This document shows, piece by piece, positions 43,321 through 50,486 of a stretch of 58,917 nucleotides of DNA (position 1 is the stretch's first letter; every line of letters begins with the position of its first letter). The position numbers and the translations under genes were made by a program. This stretch comes from Nocardiopsis prasina DSM 43845 (GTDB taxonomy: Bacteria; Actinomycetota; Actinomycetes; Streptosporangiales; Streptosporangiaceae): NCBI RefSeq assembly GCF_000341265.1, contig NZ_ANAE01000110.1, forward strand, positions 1 to 58,917. Direction: 5' to 3'. The notes beneath the pieces are model-generated. The model worked only from the letters and a program-made list of their open reading frames with translations, was not told the origin of the DNA and ran no database searches.

Positions 43321-44094
43321 TCAGAACGCGGCGGCGGTGACGACCGTGCCGGCGATCGCACACAGGGCGAAGGCGGTCAGGAGCAGGACGGCCTCACGGC
43401 GGCGGGGCGAGACGCGGGCAGGGCCCTCCTCCACGCCGTGCTCGACGGTGAGCGGGGCGCCCTCGGAGGCGACCAGCACCACGCGGCCGTCGCGCACGTC
43501 GACCTCGCCGCTGACGCGCACGCGCGCCCCCTGACGGATGATCCACTCGCGGTACTCGAACTCGATGGTCTCGCCCCGGAAGACGCCGGAGATACGGCCG
43601 CGCACACGCGGCAGCAGGTCGTCAGCGGCGGCGGCGACCCCGGGCTGGGGGCGGCCGACCAGGCGCTTGAGGCAGAGCTCGGGGTCACGCGGCTCCACAC
43701 CGGTCGGGTCGACGTAGACGCGCTCAGCGGCGCCGGCGCGGCCCTCGGCGACCAGCCCGAACAGCTCATCGGAACCGTAGTCGGCGATCGAGTCGCAGGC
43801 CCGCTCGGTGACCGCGCCCTCAGCGCGGTCGCGGACCAGGGGCCGGTAGTGGCGGAGCACCTCGTGGCCGTGCCACACGCACTCCGAACCCGCCAGCCCG
43901 GACTCGATGAGACCGGAGGGCCCGGCCGCGGCGACTCCGGTGAGCGTCACCCGCTGGCCCTTCCGTGGCACCAGTGCGCTGGGCAGGAGCTGGGCCAGCC
44001 CGCGCTGTCGCAGCCAGCGGCGCAGGGCGACGACGGTCAACGGCAGGAGGACCACCGCGACGGCGAGCAGCGCCACACCGATCACCATGAACAC
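43321..44094 (-). CDS. GIDE-like membrane protein
   Basis: A 257-residue protein with an N-terminal TM helix (MVIGVALLAVAVVLLPLTVVAL) and a C-terminal one (VLLLTAFALCAIAGTVVTAAAF). Between them lies a GIDE-type domain (GLAGSECVWHGHEVLRHYRP; EYREWIIRQGARVRVSGEV), a family first named in a eukaryotic E3 ligase but without its RING in bacteria. The function is unknown. I placed the start at the GTG at 44094 because AAGGGG lies 6 nt upstream; the open frame continues 38 codons further. Confidence 0.75.
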   Translation of the reverse strand: MFMVIGVALLAVAVVLLPLTVVALRRWLRQRGLAQLLPSALVPRKGQRVTLTGVAAAGPSGLIESGLAGSECVWHGHEVLRHYRPLVRDRAEGAVTERACDSIADYGSDELFGLVAEGRAGAAERVYVDPTGVEPRDPELCLKRLVGRPQPGVAAAADDLLPRVRGRISGVFRGETIEFEYREWIIRQGARVRVSGEVDVRDGRVVLVASEGAPLTVEHGVEEGPARVSPRRREAVLLLTAFALCAIAGTVVTAAAF

Positions 44095-44280
44095 AGGCAG
44101 CCCCTTAGTAAGCGCGTCGGAGGTCAAGGACGACTGCGGGCGCCGAGCCCCAAGGACACACCGCGTCTGCTGACAATCTTTACCAGTTCTCCAGGAAAGC
44201 GGGGCCAATTGGGCATGTCCAGTCCAAGGCTCCTCGATGGCACGGAACGCACCCCTGCCGGGTGTTCGCCGAACATGCCC

Positions 44281-44286
44281 TAGGCT
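44281..44286 (+). promoter_or_regulatory. -10 box of the nitrobindin gene
   Basis: TAGGCT ends 8 nt before the ATG at 44295, with no ribosome site between: probably leaderless. Confidence 0.5.
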
Positions 44287-44294
44287 CGGTGGCT

Positions 44295-44840
44295 ATGGAT
44301 GCTGAGGTACACCCCGATCTGGAGAAACTGTCGTTCCTGTTCGGGCGCTGGGAGGGCGTCGGCGTGGCCGGTTACGCCGACGAGGAGGAGCTCCAGTTCG
44401 GACAGGAGGTCGAGTTCACCGTCAGGGACGGCGCTCCCTACCTGGACTACCGGAGCCGGGCCTGGCGCATGAAGGCCGACGGGACGCTCGGAGAGCTCAT
44501 CACCGAGGAGTCCGGTTACTGGCGCGCGCTGTCCGAGGAGGACACCGCCCGGTACGCCAAGGACGACGAGAAGAACATCATCCACCTGGAAGTGCTGGTC
44601 GCCCACAACGAGGGCTTCATCGAGTCCTACCTGGGCAACGTGTTCGCGAACCGGGTGGAGATGGCCACCAACGCGGTGGTGCACACCATCACGGGCCTTG
44701 AGGTCCAGGCCTCGCACCGCCTCTACGGGCTGTTCGGCGAGGACCGGGACACCCTGGGCTACGCCTGGGACCTGGCCGCGCGCGGGCACGACCTGCGCTC
44801 GTACATGTCGGCGCAGCTCAAGAAGGCCGGGAGCAAGTAG
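44295..44840 (+). CDS. nitrobindin family heme-binding protein (DUF1794/THAP4-like)
   Basis: A 181-residue beta-barrel protein. The family GxWxGxG motif is present as FGRWEGVGVAGY (residues 17-28), and the C-terminal AARGHDLRSYMSAQLKK has the likely axial His. Nitrobindins bind ferric heme and react with nitric oxide or peroxynitrite. The upstream open frame is only 11 codons longer. The next 333 bp, before ygfZ, contain no protein gene on this strand but a structured region and a micropeptide gene on the other strand. Confidence 0.92.
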   Translation: MDAEVHPDLEKLSFLFGRWEGVGVAGYADEEELQFGQEVEFTVRDGAPYLDYRSRAWRMKADGTLGELITEESGYWRALSEEDTARYAKDDEKNIIHLEVLVAHNEGFIESYLGNVFANRVEMATNAVVHTITGLEVQASHRLYGLFGEDRDTLGYAWDLAARGHDLRSYMSAQLKKAGSK

Positions 44841-44851
44841 CAGTGGCCGCG

Positions 44852-44942
44852 CTCCGACCGCGGTCGGAGGGCATGGGCGAACCCCGGGCTCTGTCCCGCG
44901 GGTGCGGGGCCGGTCGGACCAGGTCCGGCAGCCCGGGGTTCG
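44852..44942. ncRNA. candidate structured RNA element (palindrome plus three-way junction)
   Basis: CTCCGACCGCGGTCGGAG (44852-44869) is a perfect 18-bp palindrome. Next, CGAACCCCGGGCT (44878-44890) and AGCCCGGGGTTCG (44930-44942) form a perfect 13-bp stem enclosing two smaller hairpins (CCCGC-GGGT-GCGGG at 44895-44908; CCGG/CCGG at 44910-44928), a three-way-junction-like fold. Either strand could fold so. It may end the nitrobindin transcript or be the 3' part of the micropeptide RNA. Confidence 0.45.
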
Positions 44943-44967
44943 GGTGTCCGTCAGGTATTCGCACGAA

Positions 44968-44993
44968 CGACGTCGAGCGAATGCTCGGCGTCG
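44968..44993 (-). terminator. hairpin directly after the micropeptide stop
   Basis: CGACGTCGAGC (44968-44978) pairs with GCTCGGCGTCG (44983-44993) with one G-U pair and a 4-nt loop. It starts 3 nt after the stop codon of the micropeptide gene. No T-tract follows. Confidence 0.55.
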
Positions 44994-44995
44994 CC

Positions 44996-45034
44996 CTAGC
45001 GGACGGCCACCTCGCCAGTCCTTGAATGAATCAT
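44996..45034 (-). CDS. 12-residue micropeptide MIHSRTGEVAVR
   Basis: The minus-strand frame ATG to TAG encodes MIHSRTGEVAVR. Reasons to accept so short a gene: the leader contains AGGAAAGGAGGTGGTCC, nearly complementary over its whole length to the 3' end of 16S rRNA; a promoter with TTGCCC and TACCTT (18-nt spacer) lies at suitable distance; a stem-loop follows directly; and no gene lies downstream on this strand for which it could be an ordinary leader. The GAGG-to-ATG distance of 11 nt is rather long. Function unknown; it may be a translated part of a regulatory RNA. Confidence 0.6.
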   Translation of the reverse strand: MIHSRTGEVAVR

Positions 45035-45067
45035 TTCTCGGACCACCTCCTTTCCTGCGTGCCTCCG

Positions 45068-45097
45068 AAGGTACGTCCCGTGGCCGGGGTGGGGCAA
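45068..45097 (-). promoter_or_regulatory. promoter of the micropeptide/RNA gene
   Basis: TTGCCC (45097-45092) and TACCTT (45073-45068) with an 18-nt spacer. The start near 45061 leaves a 27-nt leader that is mostly the extended ribosome site. Confidence 0.6.
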
Positions 45098-45160
45098 GTG
45101 ATTTTCGGGGCTCCGTATTCGCTGCTCAGAGCGGTGCTCCGGGGTGTTTGGCGGGCCGGA

Positions 45161-45166
45161 TAACCT
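45161..45166 (+). promoter_or_regulatory. -10 box of ygfZ, leaderless start
   Basis: TAACCT ends 7 nt before the ATG at 45174; no ribosome site. Confidence 0.5.
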
Positions 45167-45173
45167 CGGTTCC

Positions 45174-46193
45174 ATGACTTCGCCGTTGCTGACCACACCG
45201 GGTGCCGTGAGCGCCGACAGCCCCGACTCCGACGTCGCCGCGCACTACGGCGACCCCTCCCACGAGGCACGCGCGATGGAACGCTCCAGCGCCTGGGTCG
45301 ACCGGAGCAACCGCGGCGTGGTGCGCGTGACCGGACCGGACCGCCTGAGCTGGCTCAACGACATCACCAGCCAGCTGACCCGCGACCTCGCCCCCGGGGT
45401 CGCCACCGAGTCGCTGGTCCTGGACACCCGGGGCCACCTGCGCCACCACCTGTCCCTGGTGGACGACGGTGAGACGACCTGGATCCACACCGAACCCGGG
45501 GGCGGACCGGCGCTCGCGGAGTTCCTGGACTCGATGGTGTTCATGCTGCGGGTGGAGGTCGAGGACCGGTCCGACGCGCTCTCCGTGCTCACCGTGCTGG
45601 GCCCGGAACGCTCCCGGGTGACGACCGTGGTCGAGGGCGTGGTTCAGCGGGACACGGAGGACCAGACCGACCTGTTCGTGCCCTCGGGCGACCTCGTGGC
45701 CGTCGCCGAGAAGCTCACCGCCGCCGGAGCCCGTCCGGCGGGCATGTGGCCCTACGAGGCCCACCGGATCGCCGCGCACCGCGCCCGCCCGGGGCTGGAC
45801 TCGGACGAGCGGTCCATCCCGCACGAGATGGACTGGATCGGCTCCGCCGTGCACCTGGAGAAGGGCTGCTACCCCGGCCAGGAGACGGTGGCGCGGGTGC
45901 ACAACCTGGGCCGCCCTCCCCGCCGTCTGGTGATGCTGCACCTGGACGGCACCGTCGAGCGGCTGCCGAAGCTGGGGAGCGACATCGAGCTGGCCGGGCG
46001 CAAGGTGGGCCGGGTCGGGACGTCGTCCCGTCACCACGAGCTGGGGCCGATCGCCCTCGGCCTGGTCAAGCGCACCGTTCCGGTCGACGCCGACCTGGTC
46101 GTGGACGGGATCGCCGCGGGCCAGGAGGTCGTCGTGGACCCGGACACGGGCGCCAACGCGAACCTCGACGACTTCCGCCGCAAGCCCAGGTAG
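45174..46193 (+). CDS. ygfZ: folate-binding protein YgfZ (GcvT-like, Fe-S cluster maintenance)
   Basis: A 339-residue GcvT-fold protein. The diagnostic motif KGCYPGQE is present near residues 229-236 within HLEKGCYPGQETVARVHNLG, and the N-terminal part binds folate (VTGPDRLSWLNDITSQLT). YgfZ supports the assembly or repair of certain iron-sulfur enzymes. ATG at 45174. In relatives it lies beside the nitrobindin-type gene, as here. A strong hairpin (46201-46225) follows. Confidence 0.94.
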   Translation: MTSPLLTTPGAVSADSPDSDVAAHYGDPSHEARAMERSSAWVDRSNRGVVRVTGPDRLSWLNDITSQLTRDLAPGVATESLVLDTRGHLRHHLSLVDDGETTWIHTEPGGGPALAEFLDSMVFMLRVEVEDRSDALSVLTVLGPERSRVTTVVEGVVQRDTEDQTDLFVPSGDLVAVAEKLTAAGARPAGMWPYEAHRIAAHRARPGLDSDERSIPHEMDWIGSAVHLEKGCYPGQETVARVHNLGRPPRRLVMLHLDGTVERLPKLGSDIELAGRKVGRVGTSSRHHELGPIALGLVKRTVPVDADLVVDGIAAGQEVVVDPDTGANANLDDFRRKPR

Positions 46194-46200
46194 CCGTCAC

Positions 46201-46225
46201 CGGGGCGGGGCGCGGCCCCGCCCCG
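46201..46225 (+). terminator. terminator hairpin after ygfZ
   Basis: CGGGGCGGGGC (46201-46211) pairs perfectly with GCCCCGCCCCG (46215-46225) around a 3-nt loop. The 213 bp from here to the PPOX start hold no gene. Confidence 0.7.
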
Positions 46226-46438
46226 ACCTGTCGCCCCGCTCCCGCGGACGGACGCGACGACGCGGACGACGGTGGGGACGGCGACGGGTGCGGGATGCGC
46301 CAGCCTCCCGGTCACGCCCGGCTCGCGCAGGACGGAGGTCCTCTGGCGGAGTCGGCCCGGGCCGCGTCGTGTTGACAGGGACTCCCCTGGCGGGTGTGAA
46401 CTGTGGTGAACCACCGGACGCTGCCGAAGGGGAACCCC

Positions 46439-46909
46439 GTGAGCCCGAAGATCGCCACCAACACCGCCGTGGACCGGGAGGCGCTGATCGCGTTCGTCAC
46501 ACCCCGGCACAGGGCGCTGCTGATCACCCAGCGCCGGGACGGCTCCCCGCAGGCCTCCCCGGTCACCTGCGGAGTGGACGGCCGGGGGCGGATCGTGGTG
46601 TCCACCTACCCCGAGCGCGCCAAGGCCCGCAACGCGGCACGGGAGGGGCGGGTGAGCGTGGTCGTGCTCTCCGACGACTTCGAGGGCCCCTGGGTGCAGG
46701 TCGACGGGACCGCCGAGGTGCTCAGCGGGGAGGAGGCGGTCGAACCGCTGGTGGAGTACTTCCGAGTGATCTCCGGAGAGCACCCGGACTGGGAGGAGTA
46801 CCGCCAGGCGATGCGCAGCCAGGGCAAGGCCCTGGTGCGCGTCACTCCGCGGCGGTGGGGGCCGGTGGCCACCGGAGGGTTCCCCGCGGGCAGGGCTCCG
46901 CAGGCCTGA
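46439..46909 (+). CDS. PPOX class F420-dependent oxidoreductase-like protein
   Basis: A 156-residue split-barrel protein. Visible features are FVTPRHRALLITQRRDGSPQASPVTCGVDGRGRIVVSTYPERAKARN and the C-terminal VRVTPRRWGPVATGGFP. Actinobacterial members use the deazaflavin F420, some heme or FMN; the exact cofactor cannot be read from this sequence. GTG at 46439 was chosen because GAAGGGG lies 6 nt upstream; an in-frame GTG 12 codons earlier is an alternative. Confidence 0.86.
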   Translation: MSPKIATNTAVDREALIAFVTPRHRALLITQRRDGSPQASPVTCGVDGRGRIVVSTYPERAKARNAAREGRVSVVVLSDDFEGPWVQVDGTAEVLSGEEAVEPLVEYFRVISGEHPDWEEYRQAMRSQGKALVRVTPRRWGPVATGGFPAGRAPQA

Positions 46910-47381
46910 GCCGGAGGCTCTCTCGCGGCTGTTGACGCGCCCGGACGCGGGTCGGCGCCCGGTGACGGTGCCAGGACACGGCCACGGCCACGGTGGACAT
47001 GTGCGCCTGCTGGAGGTGCTCGGCCCGGACGTGGGCGTCGCCCGAATCATCGGCGGACTGCGCGCCCCGGTCACCCCCGAGGACGACACGGCGTCCTCGG
47101 TGACGCCTCCGAGTGGACCCCTCCCATCCGGGGTGGCTCCACGTCCCGGTGTGACCACCTTTCTCGTCCCTCTCACCCACGCCCCGGGGCGCTCCGAGCG
47201 TCCGGACGCCTGGGCGCCCGGACGGCCGGACGGCGGTCACTCAGGGGTGCGACCCGACGACGGACGCGAAGGAACGCTCCGGCGACGCTCACCGCGGAGC
47301 CCGGCACCGGTCACGGGGGCCTCGATGCCTCCCACGGTGCCGTCACCCGCGCCGCCGGGGCGCCCTCGCGAACTCGGGGAG
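46910..47381. other. 472-bp region with a duplicated gene fragment
   Basis: Apart from the 91-bp fragment listed separately, I find no gene. Long open frames on both strands are Arg/Pro/Gly-rich GC artefacts. The sequence after 47093 does not resemble the source gene in any frame I checked. Confidence 0.5.
47002..47092 (+). pseudogene. inverted duplicate fragment of the 741-residue membrane protein gene
   Basis: These 91 bp match the reverse complement of 51778-51868 at 87 positions. They would encode LLEVLGPDVGVARIIGGLRA followed by PVTPEDDTA, against ARLIGGLRALVTPEDDTA in the intact gene. Both ends of the match are abrupt. There is no start or ribosome site, so it is a remnant, not a gene. 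Confidence 0.9.
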
Positions 47382-48296
47382 TCAGACCGTGAGGACGATC
47401 TTGCCCCGTGTGCGACCGGTCTGGTTCAGGCGCCAGGCCTCGGCGGCCTCCGCCAACGGGAACTCCCTGTCGATGTGCACGCTCAGCACTCCCCGGTCCG
47501 CCAGGCGGGAGAGTTCGACCAGGTCATCGTGGTCGGGCCGGACCCACAGGTACTGCCCACCGGTCGAGAGGACCCCGTGGTCGGCGATCGAGACCACCCT
47601 CTCCGGGTTCTCGGTGACCGGAAGCGCGGCCACCCCGCCGCCGACGAAGTCGAGGACCGCGTCCACGCCCTCGGGGGCCAGTGCCCGGACCCTCTCGGTG
47701 AGTCCGTCGCCGTAGGTGACCGGCTCGGCGCCCAGCGCTCGGAGGTGGTCGTGGTTGCGCTCGCTCGCCGTACCGATGACCCTCGCGCCCAGCGCGACCG
47801 CCATCTGCACGGCGAACGCGCCCACGCCGCCCGCGGCGGCGTGCACCAGCACCGTGTCACCGGAACCCACCGAGACGCGCTTGAGGGACTGTAGGGCCGT
47901 GAGACCCGCGAGGGGCACCCCGGCCGCCTCCTGCCAGCTCAGCGCGGCGGGCTTGGGCGCGATCAGTCGCACGCTCGCGGAGACCAGCTCGGCGTAGGTG
48001 CCGTTCTTGGCCCAGTCCTTGCGCAGGTACCCGTAGACCTCGTCGCCGACCGCGTACTCCCCCGCGTCGAACCCGACGGCCTCGACGACGCCGGCCACGT
48101 CCCAGCCCGGGACGAGCGGGAAGTCCGCCTCCATCACGGGATCCAGACCACCCGTGGCGAGCTTCCAGTCCACCGGGTTCACACCGGCCGCGCGCACGCG
48201 GATCAGGACCTCCCCCGGGGCCACCTTGGGATCTGGCAGATCCACCAGGGCGAGGTCGTCGACGGAACCGTACTGCTGTAGTGCTATTGCCTTCAT
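47382..48296 (-). CDS. NADP-dependent oxidoreductase, quinone-reductase-like MDR family
   Basis: A 304-residue medium-chain dehydrogenase/reductase of the zinc-free type. It starts MKAIALQQYGSVDDLALVDLP, has AGVNPVDWKLATGG, the Rossmann motif VLVHAAAGGVGAFAVQMAVALGA, and ends LNQTGRTRGKIVLTV. Substrates in this family include quinones and enones. I chose the ATG at 48296 because homologs start with MKA; an ATG at 48329 would add 11 residues. Promoter not evident. A strong terminator from the gatD side ends just upstream. Confidence 0.88.
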   Translation of the reverse strand: MKAIALQQYGSVDDLALVDLPDPKVAPGEVLIRVRAAGVNPVDWKLATGGLDPVMEADFPLVPGWDVAGVVEAVGFDAGEYAVGDEVYGYLRKDWAKNGTYAELVSASVRLIAPKPAALSWQEAAGVPLAGLTALQSLKRVSVGSGDTVLVHAAAGGVGAFAVQMAVALGARVIGTASERNHDHLRALGAEPVTYGDGLTERVRALAPEGVDAVLDFVGGGVAALPVTENPERVVSIADHGVLSTGGQYLWVRPDHDDLVELSRLADRGVLSVHIDREFPLAEAAEAWRLNQTGRTRGKIVLTV

Positions 48297-48342
48297 GTCG
48301 GGTGACAAGGCGGTGACCGTGTGATTCATTCCGTACACAAGC

Positions 48343-48378
48343 GGCCGGGCCCGGTGGGAAGTCCCACCGGGCCCGGCC
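48343..48378 (-). terminator. strong hairpin after the murT-gatD operon
   Basis: GGCCGGGCCCGGTGG with CCACCGGGCCCGGCC forms a stem of about 15 bp (arms within 48343-48357 and 48364-48378) around a GAAGTC loop. It lies 38 bp past the gatD stop. Confidence 0.75.
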
Positions 48379-48416
48379 GTTTCGCACCGGTCCGCCGGCG
48401 CCGCGGTGCGCGAGGC

Positions 48417-49130
48417 CTAGCGCAGGGCGGCGGCCAGGCGCTCGTCGTGCAGGCGCTCACCCCAGGCCGGGGGAAGCGGGTTCAGCTGACCCACGCGCCA
48501 GCGCAGCAGCAGGTCGGCCAGCTGCGGGTTGCGCGGCAGGGCCGGGCCGTGCAGGTAGGTGCCCAGGATCTGGCCCTGGTAGGCACCCTCGGTGCGGTCG
48601 TCGTTGCCGATGCCCTTCACCGTGGTGGACAGCGGACGGGCCTGCGGGCCGATCGCGGTGCGCCCCTGGTGGTTCTCGAAACCGGTGATCCGCCCGACGC
48701 CCAGGGCGGGCTCGACGTCGGCGACGATCTCGCCCACCGCGCGGGTCTGGCCGCGGGTGCTGCGGATGTCGAGGATGCCCACGCCCGGAAGCGGGTTGGC
48801 CTCGTCGTCGCCGTAGCTCTCACCGATGATCTGGTAGCCCGCGCAGACCGCGAACACGCACGCGCCGCGCGCGGCGGCCCGGGCCAGCCCACCGTCGGCG
48901 CGGAGCCGGTCGGCGGCCAGGATCTGCGGCCGGTCCTCGCCGCCGCCGAGCAGGTAGATGTCTCCCTGCTCGGGCACCGAGTCGCTGGAGTGGACGTGCA
49001 CGATCTCCGTGGGGATGCCGCGCAGTTCCGCGCGGCGCTTGAGGATGAGGACGTTGCCCTGGTCCCCGTAGGTGCTGAGCAGGTCGGGGTAGATCCACAC
49101 GATCCGCAGGGCGCTGCTGGTGTTCGACAT
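48417..49130 (-). CDS. gatD: lipid II isoglutaminyl synthase, glutamine amidotransferase subunit
   Basis: A 237-residue class I glutaminase-like subunit. The nucleophile lies in CVFAVCAGYQIIGESYG (Cys96) and the catalytic His in LGTYLHGPALPRNP. GatD supplies ammonia to MurT, which amidates the D-Glu of the lipid II stem peptide. LLGGGEDRPQ and FENHQGRT are family motifs. It starts 13 bp after the murT stop, with GGAGA upstream, and is followed by a strong terminator, so murT-gatD is a two-gene operon. Confidence 0.96.
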   Translation of the reverse strand: MSNTSSALRIVWIYPDLLSTYGDQGNVLILKRRAELRGIPTEIVHVHSSDSVPEQGDIYLLGGGEDRPQILAADRLRADGGLARAAARGACVFAVCAGYQIIGESYGDDEANPLPGVGILDIRSTRGQTRAVGEIVADVEPALGVGRITGFENHQGRTAIGPQARPLSTTVKGIGNDDRTEGAYQGQILGTYLHGPALPRNPQLADLLLRWRVGQLNPLPPAWGERLHDERLAAALR

Positions 49131-49143
49131 GGGTGTGTGTCTC

Positions 49144-50400
49144 CTACTGGACGCGGCCGTACGCCGTGCGGATCTGCTGGAAGGCTGTGTAGTTGGCGAT
49201 GACGTCGACCTTGGTGATGTCGGGGCGCTCGGCCTTGAGCTTGGCCAGTACCTCGTCCACGCGGTCGGCGACCTCGAAGGGCACCTCGTCGGTCTCCAGG
49301 CGAAGCGCGAGGTCCGTGCGGCGCTCGCCCATGACGAACACCCTCCGGTCGCGCAGCACCGTGTAGTCCACGTCCCAGAGCCAGGAGGTGTCCTTGCCGT
49401 CGGGGATCTGGGCGTTCACCGCGAGGATCACGGGGACGCGGGGCGGGTCCAGGACCGCGAAGGACTCCAGCCATCCGGCCGGGTTCTTGGAGAGCAGCAG
49501 GCGGACCTCGACGCCCATGGTGACCACCGAGGTGTAGCGTCCGGCCACCGAGGTGACCTCGCGGAGCCGCTCGATGGTGCGCTCGGGGTGCATGCCGTAA
49601 CCGGCGGCCGTGGCGGCGGCGATCGCGGCGTTGGCCCGGTTCGCGTCGCCGGGCAGGTTCATCCGGAGCTTGATCTGCTGACCGTCGGGGGCGACCAGCA
49701 CGTCGTTGTCGTTGTCCACCGCCCACGTGGCGCGGGGACGGGCCAGACCGCACTCGGGGCACTCCCAGTGCGGGTCGGTCTCGCGCTTGAGGTGGCCGCC
49801 GCACTCGGGGCAGCACCAGGAGTCCTCCTTCCAGCGCTGACCGGCCGACACCCAGGTGGCGTTGGGGGCGCCGAGCCCCGCCCAGGCCACCAGCGGATCG
49901 TCGGCGTTGGCGATGACATGGGTGTCGGTCTGCGCGAGGGCGGTCCGCCACTTCTTCGCGAGCAGGTTGATCTCCGAGGCGCGGTCCATCTGGTCGCGGC
50001 TCAGGTTCATCAGGACCACGAAGGAGGGGTTGGTGGCCTTGAGTACCTGCGGGAGGTACTTCTCGTCCACCTCCAGCACACCGTTGACCGCCGACTTGTT
50101 GTCGGACAGGGCGGTGATGTGCCCGGTGGGCATGTTCGCGCCGTACTCGTTGGTCGCCACGTCACCGAACTCGCGCAGGGCCTGCGCGATGAGCCGGGTG
50201 GTGGTCGTCTTGCCGTTGGTGGCACTGACCAGGGCCAGGCGACGGCCCTGGGCGAGCTTGGCGAGCAGGTCGGGTTCCACCTTGAGGGCGACGCGCCCAC
50301 CGATGACGGAGCCGTCTCCGCGTCCGGTGGCCCTGGACAGGCTCGCTGCGCTCCTGCCAAGTACCGAGGCCAGTTGGGCGCGCAAGGGAAGCTCGCTCAT
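49144..50400 (-). CDS. murT: lipid II isoglutaminyl synthase, Mur-ligase-like subunit
   Basis: A 418-residue Mur-ligase-related ATPase. The P-loop is SATNGKTTTTR (about 59-69), followed by EYGANMP, DEKYLPQV and NLSRDQMDR. The MurT-specific zinc ribbon is seen as WCCPECGGHLKRE and WECPECGLARPR. The C-terminal domain is DUF1727 (LLLSKNPAGWLESFAVL). With GatD it amidates lipid II. ATG at 50400 with GGAG 5 nt upstream; the frame also has a TTG one codon earlier. Confidence 0.96.
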   Translation of the reverse strand: MSELPLRAQLASVLGRSAASLSRATGRGDGSVIGGRVALKVEPDLLAKLAQGRRLALVSATNGKTTTTRLIAQALREFGDVATNEYGANMPTGHITALSDNKSAVNGVLEVDEKYLPQVLKATNPSFVVLMNLSRDQMDRASEINLLAKKWRTALAQTDTHVIANADDPLVAWAGLGAPNATWVSAGQRWKEDSWCCPECGGHLKRETDPHWECPECGLARPRATWAVDNDNDVLVAPDGQQIKLRMNLPGDANRANAAIAAATAAGYGMHPERTIERLREVTSVAGRYTSVVTMGVEVRLLLSKNPAGWLESFAVLDPPRVPVILAVNAQIPDGKDTSWLWDVDYTVLRDRRVFVMGERRTDLALRLETDEVPFEVADRVDEVLAKLKAERPDITKVDVIANYTAFQQIRTAYGRVQ

Positions 50401-50486
50401 CAAATCTCCACGATCGGTAGATCACCCGCACGAACGCGCTTCGGCGGCGGGCGATGTGTCGGGCCAAGCTTATTGTCCACCGGACC

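Noticed and set aside
44996..45196. 66-codon version of the micropeptide frame
   Set aside because: The upstream part runs through the predicted promoter and extended ribosome site; only the last 12 codons follow the SD.
46932..47894. 320-codon plus-strand frame that includes the duplicated gene fragment
   Set aside because: Only the 91-bp fragment resembles a protein; the remainder is antisense to the MDR oxidoreductase gene. No ribosome site.
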